From positions 105,809 to 169,808 of the forward strand of contig NZ_NINX01000025.1 in the NCBI RefSeq assembly GCF_002188635.1: a stretch of DNA of 64,000 nt, written 5' to 3'. Both the position numbers and the translations under genes were made by a program. The first letter of the stretch is position 1, and each line of letters opens with the position of its first letter. The notes beneath the pieces were generated by a model, which made no database searches, was not told where the DNA came from, and saw only the letters and a list, made by a program, of their open reading frames with translations. This DNA comes from Pigmentiphaga sp. NML030171 (lineage in GTDB: Bacteria > Pseudomonadota > Gammaproteobacteria > Burkholderiales > Burkholderiaceae_B). Positions 43,621 through 54,338 of the stretch are shown piece by piece.

Positions 43621-44690
43621 CGTCCGCCTCCCTGCTCGGCGCGCAAATGCCGGATGTTCATGTTCGCCAGGAACCCGATCAGCGGATGCAGCCCCATCTC
43701 GGCGAACTTGAGCTGGTCCATGTCCAGCAAGGCTCCGCGATGCGCCTCGCTGAGTTCGAAGCGGGCGACGTAGGCCCGCGGATCCGCGACGAAGGCACGC
43801 TGGTTGGCCTGATCGTAGGCCAGGCCATGCAGGGCGCGCGTCAGCTCCGCCAACTCGGGAGCGATGCGCGGATAGTGCGGGCGAGGAGCCGGCCGGGGCG
43901 GAGAAAAGAATCCCACCGAGGCATAGTTGTGGTGCCAGCTCGGATCCATCTGCACCACGTCGGGAACGCGCTCGCCCAGCGCTCCCGCGGCCACCGCCCA
44001 GCAGCGCAGCTCGATGTTGCCGGTATCGTCCAGCTTCGACTCGGCGTATCCGATCAGCGACTTCAGATTGCCGGTTCGCAGGGTGTCCAGTACCCGGTTG
44101 TCGAACTCCAGGTCGGGCTGGCTGTAGCGGTCCGTTCCAGGAAAATGCGACATGCCGCCGCTGGCGACGACGACCGTGCGCAAGCCAAGGCGGCGCACGG
44201 CGTTGGCCAACGCCACGCCGAAGGCATAGCATCGCTCAGTGGTCGGTTGCGGCGGCAGATAGGCGTTCACGTAGACCGGCAGTACGGGCGCGGATACCCC
44301 CAGGTGCGTCAACGGAATGCCGAGCGCATAGTCGATCTCGGCACTGCTGGTGAAGGCGGGATCGAAGCCCGACCGGTACAGGTCCTCGACGATCGCGAAG
44401 GAAATGTCGCTGGGCACCTGGTAGCGAAACCCCCGGCCCGCGAACTCGCCCCTGGCCACGCCACCCACGTGCAGCGTGAACGGCGGCGCGCACTGGTGGA
44501 AGAATTGCTGCGCATGGTCGTTGGCAATCATGATCCACAGCTCCGGCTCCAGCGCCTGCAGCCGCTCCCCGATCGATGCAGCCACGTCCCGAACGCGCTG
44601 GACGGTGTTCTTGTCCTCGGTATCGGGCAAGGTAAAGAACTGCGGGGCATGCGGCAGCATGGCGCCACCGACGATCAGATCCTGGGTCAT
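43617..44690 (-). CDS. Class III extradiol dioxygenase, fused LigB-LigA type
   Basis: A 357-residue protein. Residues 1-275 have the LigB catalytic fold with Fe(II) ligands in GGAMLPHAPQ (His near 14), MIANDHAQQF (His near 59) and a later Glu, plus GGMSHFPG with the catalytic His near 190. Residues 285-350 (LTRALHGLAYDQANQRAF, RAYVARFELSEAHRG, DMDQLKFAEMGLHPL) resemble the small LigA alpha subunit. Gallate dioxygenases (DesB/GalA) are fused in this way but are about 420 residues. It should cleave a carboxylated or hydroxylated catechol. It is the first gene of a two-gene operon with ALDH and is divergent from the AraC gene. Confidence 0.82.
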   Translation of the reverse strand: MTQDLIVGGAMLPHAPQFFTLPDTEDKNTVQRVRDVAASIGERLQALEPELWIMIANDHAQQFFHQCAPPFTLHVGGVARGEFAGRGFRYQVPSDISFAIVEDLYRSGFDPAFTSSAEIDYALGIPLTHLGVSAPVLPVYVNAYLPPQPTTERCYAFGVALANAVRRLGLRTVVVASGGMSHFPGTDRYSQPDLEFDNRVLDTLRTGNLKSLIGYAESKLDDTGNIELRCWAVAAGALGERVPDVVQMDPSWHHNYASVGFFSPPRPAPRPHYPRIAPELAELTRALHGLAYDQANQRAFVADPRAYVARFELSEAHRGALLDMDQLKFAEMGLHPLIGFLANMNIRHLRAEQGGGR

Positions 44691-44752
44691 TCCGTCTCTC
44701 CTTTCTTGGCAATGTGTCCTTGGGTGCCAGGGAGTGTAGGAACGCGGGCCTG

Positions 44753-44797
44753 GGCGGCCATTACGCCTGCGTCTGCCGATTTATGAATTCATCCGAT
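44753..44797. promoter_or_regulatory. Shared regulatory box, copy 2
   Basis: Counterpart of the box at 40963-41009, beginning GGCGGCCATTACG, with CGTCTGCCGATTTATGA in the middle and ending ATCCGATT. It lies between the LigBA-type gene (start 44690) and the AraC gene (start 44899). The 208-base divergent region also has a possible -10-like TGGATATACT near 44833. The sharing of a box between the two promoters is direct evidence that one regulator acts on both. Confidence 0.55.
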
Positions 44798-44898
44798 TTT
44801 GTCTGGCCAGCCGATGGCGTTCGCCGGGGCCTTGGATATACTGTCCGCACACACGCAACATCGCCGTCTCATCGCCTTCGGGGCGAAGGAAGTGCCAC

Positions 44899-45756
44899 GT
44901 GTCCAGAGTCCTAGCCGTTACCCATGGCCATATCGGCCGGGCCTGCCTGCTCGACAAGGTGCGTCCCGCAGGCCCGCATGCGCATCCCGTCCACCATGCC
45001 ATGATCGAACTGGACGGCCCCTGCCATGAATACCAGGTTGGAGAAACGTCGGCGATGCTGGCCCCCCGCCACGCCGTCCTCGTCAATAGCCACGAACTGC
45101 ACGCCAACCTCTCCGTCGGCCAGGGCAAGAGCACGATCCTGATGCTGTATTTCTCGCCCCTGTGGATCGAGGAACAGTTTCCCGGCCTGCCCTCTTATGT
45201 GCGTTTTTTTCGGCACAGCAGCGTTCAACTGGGAACACGCGCGGTCGAGCTCGCCCAGCGTCTGGCCAGGCACATGCTCGAGGCGGTCGAGCTCAACGCC
45301 CCCGAAGTCCAGGCCTTGTTCGGCGAGCTCGCCGAGCATCTTTGCCATCAGCACGGCCCCACCTATCCGAATCGCGAACGGCCTGCCCGCAGCAACGACT
45401 ATCGCATCCGGCGGGCGATCTCGTTGATGCAGGAACACCTGGAAGAACCGCTGCCCACCCAGGAGATCGCCGCGCGGGTAGGCCTGTCCCGCTCCCGCTT
45501 CTTCGAACTGTTCACTGCCTGCACGGGCCTGTCGCCCAAGCACTATGTCAATATGCTGCGGCTGCATGCCGCGGTGGAGTATCTGGCCGACGACGCGGGT
45601 CCCATCGCCGAGCTGTCGCAGCGCTGCGGCTTTGGCGCGCAAAGCCATTTCTCGAAGTTCTTCGTCGACCAGCAGGGCTTCACTCCCCGGGACTACCGCC
45701 GCGCAGCGGTACCGGCCCTGCCCCGGCAGTGCGAGCACGCCGACGCCCGGCTCTGA
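44899..45756 (+). CDS. AraC family transcriptional regulator
   Basis: A 285-residue regulator. The N-terminal sensor (residues 1-165) is a cupin-like fold (PHAHPVHHAMIELDGPCHEYQVG, LAPRHAVLVNSHELH). Two helix-turn-helix motifs follow: PTQEIAARVGLSRSRFFELFTACTGLSPKHYV and PIAELSQRCGFGAQSHFSKFFVDQQGFTPRDYR, residues about 190-265. A GTG start at 44899 has AAGGA eight bases upstream. It is divergent from the LigBA-type dioxygenase, and the shared sequence box suggests it also controls the Bug promoters. A strong hairpin follows its stop. Confidence 0.88.
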   Translation: MSRVLAVTHGHIGRACLLDKVRPAGPHAHPVHHAMIELDGPCHEYQVGETSAMLAPRHAVLVNSHELHANLSVGQGKSTILMLYFSPLWIEEQFPGLPSYVRFFRHSSVQLGTRAVELAQRLARHMLEAVELNAPEVQALFGELAEHLCHQHGPTYPNRERPARSNDYRIRRAISLMQEHLEEPLPTQEIAARVGLSRSRFFELFTACTGLSPKHYVNMLRLHAAVEYLADDAGPIAELSQRCGFGAQSHFSKFFVDQQGFTPRDYRRAAVPALPRQCEHADARL

Positions 45757-45765
45757 GGCAAACGC

Positions 45766-45791
45766 GCCGGAAGCCGCCAGGGACTTCCGGC
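45766..45791. terminator. Bidirectional hairpin after AraC and livF
   Basis: GCCGGAAG pairs with CTTCCGGC around a ten-base loop, followed by TTT on the plus strand. It stands between the convergent AraC gene and livF, where a terminator is expected. Confidence 0.6.
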
Positions 45792-45803
45792 TTTCGCCAC
45801 ATC

Positions 45804-46503
<700 letters not shown>

Positions 46504-46511
<8 letters not shown>

Positions 46512-47268
46512 GGTAGCCCTCCACCACTTCTTCGCCCAGGTACACCGCCTTCACGCGCGGGTCGCGGGCGATCTCGGCATTGGTGCCTTCGACGAACAAG
46601 CCGCCGTTGACCAGTACCGAGATGCGGTTGGCGAAGGAAAATACCAGGTCCATGTCGTGTTCGATCAGCAGGATGGTCACGTCCTCGGGCAGGGCGCCGA
46701 CCGTGTTGAGGATCTCGCGGCGCTCGCCGTCGGGCACGCCGGCCACGGGTTCATCCAGCAGCAGCACGCGCGGCTTGGCGGCCAGCGCCAGCGCGATCTC
46801 CAGCAGGCGCTGCTTGCCGTAGGGCAGCACCGCCGTCTTGCGGTCTTTCACGTCGAGCAGGTTGCACTGCTCCATCAGGGCCGCGCACTCGTCCATGATC
46901 TCGCCGCGCTTGCCCAGCGGGCGCAGGCAGCGCCAGCCCTTGCCTTCGCGTTCGGAGATGGCCACCGCCAGCGATTCCGCGGGCGTCATTTCGGCGAACA
47001 GCTGGTTGATCTGGAAGGTGCGTACCAGGCCGCGGCGTGCGCGCGCGTGCACCGGCAGGCGCGTGACGTCTTCGCCTTCCAGCTCGATACGGCCGGAAGT
47101 GGCGGACAACACGCCGGTCAGCAGGTTGATCAGCGTGGTCTTGCCCGCGCCGTTGGGGCCGATCAGCGCCTGGCGAGCGCCGCGCTCGACCTTGATCGAC
47201 ACGTCGTTGGTGGCGACCAGCCCGCCGAAGCGCTTGGTCAGGTTGAAGGTCTGCAGTACGGTGGTCAT
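46504..47268 (-). CDS. livG: Branched-chain amino acid type ABC transporter ATPase LivG
   Basis: A 254-residue ATPase of the LivG branch. Walker A is LIGPNGAGKTT near residue 38, the LivG-type motif RGLVRTFQINQLF follows, the signature region is LPYGKQRLLEIALAL with YGK replacing the usual LSGGQ, and Walker B is VLLLDEPVAGVP. The unusual signature is common in LivG proteins. The ATG at 47268 overlaps the livM stop by four bases. Confidence 0.93.
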
Positions 47269-48281
47269 TGCTTGCCTCCATGGCCACGGCGGAACCAGGT
47301 CCAGGGACGCACCAGCTTCTCGTGGCCGACGACCACGATGACGACCAGCAGCAGGCCGATCCAGAATTGCCAGTATTGAGGCGTGATGCCCGACAGCCAG
47401 TCCTGCATGAACTTGAAGATGACCGCGCCGATGATGCCGCCGTACAGGTAGCCGGCGCCGCCGATCACCAGCATCAGCATCACGTCGGCCGACCGGTGGA
47501 AGGCCAGCACGTCCAGCGAGGCGAAGCCGGTGGTCTGCGCCAGCAGCGCGCCGGCCACGCCCGCATAGGCGGCCGCCAGCGTGTAGACGGCGGCGCGGCG
47601 GCGGTTCACGGCCACGCCCATGGCCGCGGCGCGCAGCGGATTCTGGCGCACCACCTGCAGCGACATGCCGAACGGCGAATGCACGATGGCCCGGGCGATG
47701 AAGAACAATATCGCCACCACGATGATCGAGTAGGTATAGGCAGTGCGGCCGAACAGGTCGAACTCGAAGGTGCCGAACAGGGGCACCATGGTCACGCCGG
47801 TCAGGCCGTCCGCGCCCCCCGTCAGCCAACCCATCTTGTTGGCGATCTCGTACAGGATCAAGGCGACGCCCAGCGTCACCATCAGGCGGGTCAGGTCCGA
47901 ACCGCGCATCACCAGCACGCTGGTCACCAGTCCCAGCAGCGCGCTCAGGGCGGCCGAGATGGCCAGCCCCAGGAGAGGATCGATGCCGAAGTGCTTGGCC
48001 AGCAGCGCCGCGCAATAGGCGCCCAACCCGAAGAAGGCCGCGTGCCCCAGCGAGACGATGCCGGCGTAGCCCAGGATCAGGTCGAGCGAGACCGCGAACA
48101 AGGCCAGGATGGCCAGTTCGTTCAGCAGCAGGAATCCCCTGGGCAGCACGAAGGCGGCGCCGATGGCGACCACCCAGAAGACGATTTCGAACCACCGGAT
48201 GCGGGACCAGCGCGCGCCGACGGCGCGCAGCGAATCAGGGGCCGCCACGGCGGCGGCCCGGGGTGCGATCGTGGCTTTCAT
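47265..48281 (-). CDS. livM: Branched-chain amino acid type ABC transporter permease LivM
   Basis: A 338-residue inner-membrane permease with eight or nine helices. Diagnostic is FAVSLDLILGYAGIVSLGHAAFFGLGAYCAALL near residue 60, and MSLQVVRQNPLRAAAMGVAV in the cytosolic loop that contacts the ATPases. It forms the channel with LivH. Its start shares a TAATG overlap with the livH stop, and it overlaps livG at its end. Confidence 0.93.
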   Translation of the reverse strand: MKATIAPRAAAVAAPDSLRAVGARWSRIRWFEIVFWVVAIGAAFVLPRGFLLLNELAILALFAVSLDLILGYAGIVSLGHAAFFGLGAYCAALLAKHFGIDPLLGLAISAALSALLGLVTSVLVMRGSDLTRLMVTLGVALILYEIANKMGWLTGGADGLTGVTMVPLFGTFEFDLFGRTAYTYSIIVVAILFFIARAIVHSPFGMSLQVVRQNPLRAAAMGVAVNRRRAAVYTLAAAYAGVAGALLAQTTGFASLDVLAFHRSADVMLMLVIGGAGYLYGGIIGAVIFKFMQDWLSGITPQYWQFWIGLLLVVIVVVGHEKLVRPWTWFRRGHGGKQ

Positions 48282-49141
48282 TACTTACCCCCCGCCCGGG
48301 CGAACAGGCCTTGCGGGCGCCACATCAGCATGATGATCATGACGCAATAGATGATGAATGCCCCCACAGTGGGGATGTAGTATTTGCCGGCCACGTCGGC
48401 CACGCCCAGCAGCAGCGAGGCCACCAGCGGCCCCGTCAGGGACGACGTGCCGCCCACGGCCACCACGATCAGGAAATAGATCATGTACTTGACCGGGAAG
48501 GTCGGATCCAGGCCGAGCAGGTCGGCGCCCAGCGCGCCCCCCAGGCCGGCCAGGCCGGAACCGAAGGCGAAGGTCGACAGGAACACCAGGTTGATGTTGA
48601 TGCCCAGCCCGCTGGCCGCGCGCGGATCGTCCACCGAGGCACGCAGGCGGCTGCCGAACCGCGTCTTGCTCAGGATCAGTTGCAGCCCGATCACCAGCGC
48701 CACGCAGATCACGATCACGAACAGCCGGTAGTGCCCGATGCCCACGCCGCCGATGACCGAACGGCCGCTCAGCCACTCCGGCAGGTGCAGCAGCTGTTGC
48801 TGCGATCCCATGAAGTAGTCGACCATGGCCATGGCCATGAAGGTCAGGCCGATCGAGAACAACACCTGGTTCAGGTGCGATTGCCCGTACACCCGCTTGT
48901 ACAGCGTGCGCTCCAGGATCGCCCCCATGACCGCCGACACGATGAAGGCCAGCGGCAGACACAAAAGGAAAGGCACGTTCAGGCGCTGCATGGCCAGCAC
49001 GGTCACATAGCCGCCCACCATCGCGAACGCCCCGTGCGCCAGGTTGATGAAGTTCATCAACCCCAACGTCACGGACAGCCCGCAAGCCAGCACGAACAAC
49101 AGCATCCCATATGCAATGCCATCGAACAAGATAGTCAACAT
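48281..49141 (-). CDS. livH: Branched-chain amino acid type ABC transporter permease LivH
   Basis: A 286-residue inner-membrane permease of the LivH branch. GIAYGMLLFVLACGLSVTLGLMNFINLAHGAFAMVGGYV at the N-terminus and RLRASVDDPRAASGLGINI in the coupling loop are typical, and FALYFLIVVAVGGTSSLTGPLVASLLLG-like repeats follow. The ATG at 49141 is taken over a TTG at 49171 because family members begin here. It is separated from livK by 178 bases that hold an extragenic repeat. Confidence 0.92.
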   Translation of the reverse strand: MLTILFDGIAYGMLLFVLACGLSVTLGLMNFINLAHGAFAMVGGYVTVLAMQRLNVPFLLCLPLAFIVSAVMGAILERTLYKRVYGQSHLNQVLFSIGLTFMAMAMVDYFMGSQQQLLHLPEWLSGRSVIGGVGIGHYRLFVIVICVALVIGLQLILSKTRFGSRLRASVDDPRAASGLGININLVFLSTFAFGSGLAGLGGALGADLLGLDPTFPVKYMIYFLIVVAVGGTSSLTGPLVASLLLGVADVAGKYYIPTVGAFIIYCVMIIMLMWRPQGLFARAGGK

Positions 49142-49250
49142 GAAGCCACCGCAATTCCAAACCGCGCTCAAGACACGGCAACACCCAAGACCCGCATGAC
49201 GTCACTACAGAACGCCACCCCCGGCCAGCCCGGTAGTACCCCAGGGCACA

Positions 49251-49319
49251 GCGGATCCGGCTCCGCCGGTCCGCCAGTGCCGCCCCCCCTGGGGGGGCGC
49301 GCGAAGCGCGTAGGGGGGG
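49251..49319 (+). repeat. Structured extragenic repeat, copy A
   Basis: A 69-base element between livK and livH, ending directly at the livK stop codon. It begins GCGGATCCGGCTCCGCCGG, has CCGCCAGTGCC in the middle, then a G/C hairpin CCCCCCTGGGGGGG and GCGCGCGAAGCGCG followed by TAGGGG. Two further copies are at 51691-51757 (plus) and 60661-60730 (minus). The three self-complementary blocks would form a chain of hairpins in RNA. Confidence 0.8.
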
Positions 49320-50495
49320 TTACTTAATCTTTGCTGGATCTTTGACGGCTTCGATCTTGTCGAAAGGCACGTTATAGAGACCGCCGTTCACGCGTTCCAC
49401 CTTGGTGATGTAGACGTTCTGCACCATCTCGCGCGTCTGCGGATCCAGCATGACCGGACCGCGCGGGCTGTCCCACTTCTGGCCCTTCATGGCGGCCAGC
49501 AGCTTGTCGCCGTTGGTGTCGCCCTTGGTGGCTTCCAGGGCCTTGTAGATCAGGTGCATGCCGTCATAGCCGCCCACGCTGTGGAAGTTCGGACGCATGC
49601 CCTTGTTGGCCTTGGCGATGCCGGCCACGTAGGCCTTGTTGGCCGGGTTGTCCAGCGCGGCGGAATAGTGCATGGACGTCACCACGCCCAGCGCCACGTT
49701 GCCCATGTCGTTCAACAGATCGTCGTCGACCACGTCGCCGGTGCCGATCATCTTGATGCCGGCCTTGTCCAGGCCGCGCTCGGCGAACTGCTTCATGACC
49801 ACCGAGCCCATGCCCGAGGGCACGAACACGAACACGGCGTCGGGCTTGGCATCGCTCACGCGCTGCAGGAAGGGCGCGAAGTCGGGGTTGTTCACCGGCA
49901 CGCGCAGTTCTTGCAGCACTTCGCCGCCGTTGGCGGTGAAGACCTTCTTGAACGAGTTCTGGGCATCGATGCCAGGACCGTAGTCGGCGACCAGGGTCAC
50001 GACCTTCTTGATGCCGTTCTTCGGCGCCCACTGGGCGATGCCCAGCGTGGCCTGCGGCAGCGTGAAGCCGGAACGCACGACATAGGGCGACTGTTCGGTG
50101 ATCATCGCGGTCGCGGCGGCCATCACCACCATGGGAATCTTGGCCTGGGTCGCGATGGGCGTGGTCGACAGGGCCAGCGGCGTCAGGCCGAAGCCGGCCA
50201 GCACGGCGACGCGGTCATTGATCACCAGTTCCTGCGCCAGGCGCTTGGTGGTGTCGGCGACGTTGGCGTCGTCCTTGATGATCAGCTCGATCTTCTTGCC
50301 CGCCACGGTGGTGCCGTGTTCGGCCATGTACAGGCGGACGGCCGCTTCGATCTGCCGGCCGGTGGACGCGAACGGACCCGTCATCGGCAGGATCAGGCCG
50401 ACCTTGACCACGTCCTGCGCGTAGGCGGGCACGGCGGCCGTGCCGGCCAGCATCAGCGCGGCTGCGATCTTGAGCAGATTGCGTTTGTTGTTCAT
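49320..50495 (-). CDS. livK: Branched-chain amino acid type ABC transporter substrate-binding protein
   Basis: A 391-residue periplasmic receptor with a Sec signal peptide ending near VPAYA. The type I periplasmic-binding fold shows VKVGLILPMTGPFASTGRQIEAAVRLYMAEHG, NDRVAVLAGFGLTPLALST and PVNNPDFAPFLQRVSDAKPDAVFVFVPSG. It is the first gene of the liv operon. Similar proteins in Bordetella are often paralogues with aromatic or amide ligands, so the real ligand is uncertain. A GntR regulator lies upstream on the same strand. Confidence 0.92.
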   Translation of the reverse strand: MNNKRNLLKIAAALMLAGTAAVPAYAQDVVKVGLILPMTGPFASTGRQIEAAVRLYMAEHGTTVAGKKIELIIKDDANVADTTKRLAQELVINDRVAVLAGFGLTPLALSTTPIATQAKIPMVVMAAATAMITEQSPYVVRSGFTLPQATLGIAQWAPKNGIKKVVTLVADYGPGIDAQNSFKKVFTANGGEVLQELRVPVNNPDFAPFLQRVSDAKPDAVFVFVPSGMGSVVMKQFAERGLDKAGIKMIGTGDVVDDDLLNDMGNVALGVVTSMHYSAALDNPANKAYVAGIAKANKGMRPNFHSVGGYDGMHLIYKALEATKGDTNGDKLLAAMKGQKWDSPRGPVMLDPQTREMVQNVYITKVERVNGGLYNVPFDKIEAVKDPAKIK

Positions 50496-50630
50496 GGTGT
50501 CTCCTTGCTAACTCACCAGATGGGACAACGTGGGAAATCAGAAGCCAGGGGCCGCTGAAAAGCGCGGCATAGCGTATCAGCTTGTAAACGGGAAAAGTGA
50601 CGCTTGCGGGTAATCCGCAAGCGCGAAACG

Positions 50631-51413
50631 TTATCGCGGTATGCGTCTGCGTATCAGGCGGGCTCCTGGGATCTGCGAGAACATGTCCTGGTTGCGCAGC
50701 ACCGATTGCATGTTGCGGAAGGCGATGCGCGCGTGTTCGCGCATGATGGCTTCGGCGCGTGCGCCTTCGCGGTTCTCGATGGCGGCCAGCACCATCCAGT
50801 GCTGGTCCTGCGCCACGATCAGGCTCAGCCAGGCTTCCTCGTCGTCCGCCTGGGCCTGCAGGAAACCGTTGGGCGAGGCGAACGGCAGGTTCGTCGCGCG
50901 CGCGATCTGGCGTTCGAGCACCGAGCTGCCCGGCAGGTAGTGCAGCATCTGGTGGAAGCGGCGATTCAGCTCGATGTAGCTGGACAGGTCGGCGACGCCC
51001 TTGTCGCGGCCGGTCAGGATGCGGTCGATCTCGGTCAGGCAGTCGCGCATCGCATCCAGGTCGGCGGCCGACACGCCGCGTTCGGCGGCCATGCGCGCGG
51101 CCAGCCCTTCCAGGGTGCCGCGCACCTCAATGGAATCGCGGATCTCGGATTCGGTGAAGGCCTTGACCGCATAGCCGCCCGAAGGAATCACTTCCAGCAG
51201 GCCTTCGTCTTCCAGCCTGGCCATCGCGGCGCGGATGGGCGTGCGCGAAATGCCCAGGCGCTCGGCCACGCTGGGCTCGGACAGCCGCGCCCCGGGGGTC
51301 AGCTCGCCCGACAGGATCAGTTCCCGCAGCCCCAGTTCGGCCGCGGTCGTCTGCGCGCCGCCCGACTTGGCCTTGCCCTCGGCACGGGCAACCGCGCCAG
51401 CCTTCTCAGCCAT
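50631..51413 (-). CDS. GntR family regulator (FadR subfamily)
   Basis: A 260-residue regulator. The winged helix-turn-helix is RLSEPSVAERLGISRTPIRAAMARLEDEGLLEV (residues 40-75); the all-helical FCD ligand domain follows with EVRGTLEGLAARMAAERG and FHQMLHYLPGSS, which has an Asp/His metal set. It lies upstream of the liv genes in the same direction, with 135 bases between, so it is a candidate regulator of them. A palindromic GTATAC site lies 131 bases upstream of its own start. Confidence 0.88.
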   Translation of the reverse strand: MAEKAGAVARAEGKAKSGGAQTTAAELGLRELILSGELTPGARLSEPSVAERLGISRTPIRAAMARLEDEGLLEVIPSGGYAVKAFTESEIRDSIEVRGTLEGLAARMAAERGVSAADLDAMRDCLTEIDRILTGRDKGVADLSSYIELNRRFHQMLHYLPGSSVLERQIARATNLPFASPNGFLQAQADDEEAWLSLIVAQDQHWMVLAAIENREGARAEAIMREHARIAFRNMQSVLRNQDMFSQIPGARLIRRRIPR

Positions 51414-51543
51414 GCGCGCCCCCCATCGGAATGGACGATGGCGGACAGGATGCCCGGACGGGCGAGGCGCCGGCGGCGCCCGGACTACGGCGGGGGTAGG
51501 TCATGTCTCCGTTACAGCTCTTTACCGCTTTACTGGATACAGA

Positions 51544-51553
51544 CTGTATACAG
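51544..51553. promoter_or_regulatory. CTGTATACAG palindrome, possible GntR operator
   Basis: A perfect 10-base palindrome CTGTATACAG, with a second GTATAC at 51610-51615. FadR-type operators have a TNGTNNNACNA-like core, which GTATAC fits only partly. It is 131 bases before the GntR start codon, a position suitable for self-regulation. Confidence 0.4.
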
Positions 51554-51629
51554 AGTTCCCGGCCAATAACAAGAACTTTGTACCCTGCCTAGGGAAAACG
51601 CCAAGTCCCGTATACAACCCCGCAAAAAA

Positions 51630-51657
51630 AAGCGGCGCCCGATTCTGGACGCCGCTT
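51630..51657 (-). terminator. Rho-independent terminator of the glnK-amtB unit
   Basis: AAGCGGCG..CC pairs with GG.CGCCGCTT around GATTCT (11 bases with one mismatch). On the minus strand it is followed by eight T's (TTTTTTTT then GCGG). It is about 100 bases downstream of the amtB stop and so ends that transcript. A GTATAC motif lies just beyond. Confidence 0.75.
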
Positions 51658-51690
51658 CTGTGAACCCACTCCCGAAGTTGCCAGGATGCG

Positions 51691-51757
51691 GCGGATCCGG
51701 CTTTGCCGGTCCGCTCGCATCGCCCCCTGGGAGGCGCGCGTCAGCGCGTAGGGGGAG
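51691..51757 (+). repeat. Structured extragenic repeat, copy B
   Basis: A 67-base copy of the element at 49251, starting GCGGATCCGGCTTTGCCGG and ending directly at the amtB stop codon. The middle differs (CCGCTCGCATCGCC instead of CCGCCAGTGCCGCC) and the central hairpin is weaker (CCCCCTGGGAGG). The same end of the repeat touches the stop codon in copies A and B. Confidence 0.75.
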
Positions 51758-53095
51758 CTACGAGTGATACGCGCTTTCCCCGTGCGTCGTGATGTCCAGG
51801 CCCTCGCGCTCTTCCTCTTCGGTCACGCGCAGCCCCAGCAGCGCGTCGGCGATCTTGTAGGCGATCAGCGCGACGATGGTGGTCCAGACGATGGTGATCA
51901 CCACAGCCTCGACCTGCACCCACAGCTGGCCCAGGATGGTCATGCCGTCCACGCCCGGGCCGCCCAGCACCTTCGCGTTGAAGATGCCGGTCAGCAGGGC
52001 GCCGACGATGCCGCCCACGCCGTGCACGCCGAACACGTCCAGCGAGTCGTCCACCTTCAGCATGCGCTTCAGGCCGGTCACGCCCCAGACGCAGATCACG
52101 CCCGCGGCCAGGCCGATCACCAGCGCGCCCACCGGGCCGACCACGCCGGCCGCCGGGGTCACGCCCACCAGGCCCGCCACCGCGCCGGACGCGCCGCCCA
52201 GCATCGAGGGATGGCCCCGGACCGCCCATTCCGTGAAGACCCAGGCCAGCACCGCCGCGGCCGTGGCGATCAGCGTGTTCATGAAGGCCAGCGAGGCGAT
52301 GTTGTTGGCCGCCAGCGCCGAACCCGCGTTGAAGCCGAACCAGCCCACCCACAGCAGCGAGGCGCCGATCATCGTCATGGGCAGGTTGTGCGGCGACAGG
52401 GCTTCCTTGCCGAAGCCGATACGCTTGCCGATCACGTAGGCGCCGATCAGGCCCGCCACGCCGGCGTTGATGTGCACCACCGTGCCGCCCGCGAAGTCCA
52501 GCGCGCCGCGCTCGAACAGGAAGCCCTTGACCTCGCCGCCGAACCACACCATGTGCGCGATGGGGATGTAGGCGAAGGTGAACCACAGCACCATGAACAG
52601 CAGGATGGCCGAGAAACGCGCGCGTTCGGCGAAGGCGCCCACGATCAGCGCGCAGGTGATGCCGGCGAACGTCGCCTGGAAGGCCGCGAAGCTGAGTTCC
52701 GGCACGGTGCCCGACAGCGGGAAGGTCCCGGTGTCGGCATCGAACAGGCCCTTCAGGAACAGGCGGTCAAGCCCGCCGAAGAAGGCATTGCCCTCGGTGA
52801 AGGCCAGCGAATAGCCGTAGATGAACCACAGCACGACGATCAGCGAGAACGTGACCAGCACCTGCATCAGGACCGACAACATGTTCTTGCTGCGCACCAG
52901 GCCGCCGTAGAACAGCGCCAGGCCCGGCACCACCATCAGCAGCACCAGGATGGTGGACGTGCTGAGCCAGGCCAGATCGGCCCCGACCAGCGTGGGGGCG
53001 GCATCCTCCGCCAGCGCCGGCGCGGCGAACAGTGCCATCGCCAGTGCCAGTCCCGCCCCAAGGGCTTTCATCGATGAAGCATGCGTTGTTTTCAT
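51758..53095 (-). CDS. amtB: Ammonium transporter AmtB
   Basis: A 445-residue inner-membrane ammonium channel with a cleavable N-terminal signal (up to about ALA) and eleven helices. Diagnostic are DLAWLSTSTILVLLMVVPGLALFYGG, the ammonium-path His region SLLWVGWFGFNAGS and DSLDVFGVHGVGG with the twin His partner, and MTILGQLWVQ. The cytosolic side binds the PII protein GlnK, encoded 15 bases upstream. Nitrogen limitation should switch it on from the sigma-54 promoter upstream of the porin gene. A copy of the repeat B and a terminator follow. Confidence 0.95.
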   Translation of the reverse strand: MKTTHASSMKALGAGLALAMALFAAPALAEDAAPTLVGADLAWLSTSTILVLLMVVPGLALFYGGLVRSKNMLSVLMQVLVTFSLIVVLWFIYGYSLAFTEGNAFFGGLDRLFLKGLFDADTGTFPLSGTVPELSFAAFQATFAGITCALIVGAFAERARFSAILLFMVLWFTFAYIPIAHMVWFGGEVKGFLFERGALDFAGGTVVHINAGVAGLIGAYVIGKRIGFGKEALSPHNLPMTMIGASLLWVGWFGFNAGSALAANNIASLAFMNTLIATAAAVLAWVFTEWAVRGHPSMLGGASGAVAGLVGVTPAAGVVGPVGALVIGLAAGVICVWGVTGLKRMLKVDDSLDVFGVHGVGGIVGALLTGIFNAKVLGGPGVDGMTILGQLWVQVEAVVITIVWTTIVALIAYKIADALLGLRVTEEEEREGLDITTHGESAYHS

Positions 53096-53110
53096 TTTTG
53101 AATCGTCCTA

Positions 53111-54233
<1,123 letters not shown>

Positions 54234-54338
54234 GGGTCGTTCCAGGGCGGGTTGTCAGCCAGGCTCCAGTGCGTGGGTGGCGCAACTGGCGTGGTCACGG
54301 GGTTTCGCGGTCAGGCGGACCCCGGTTGGTTGTTACTG

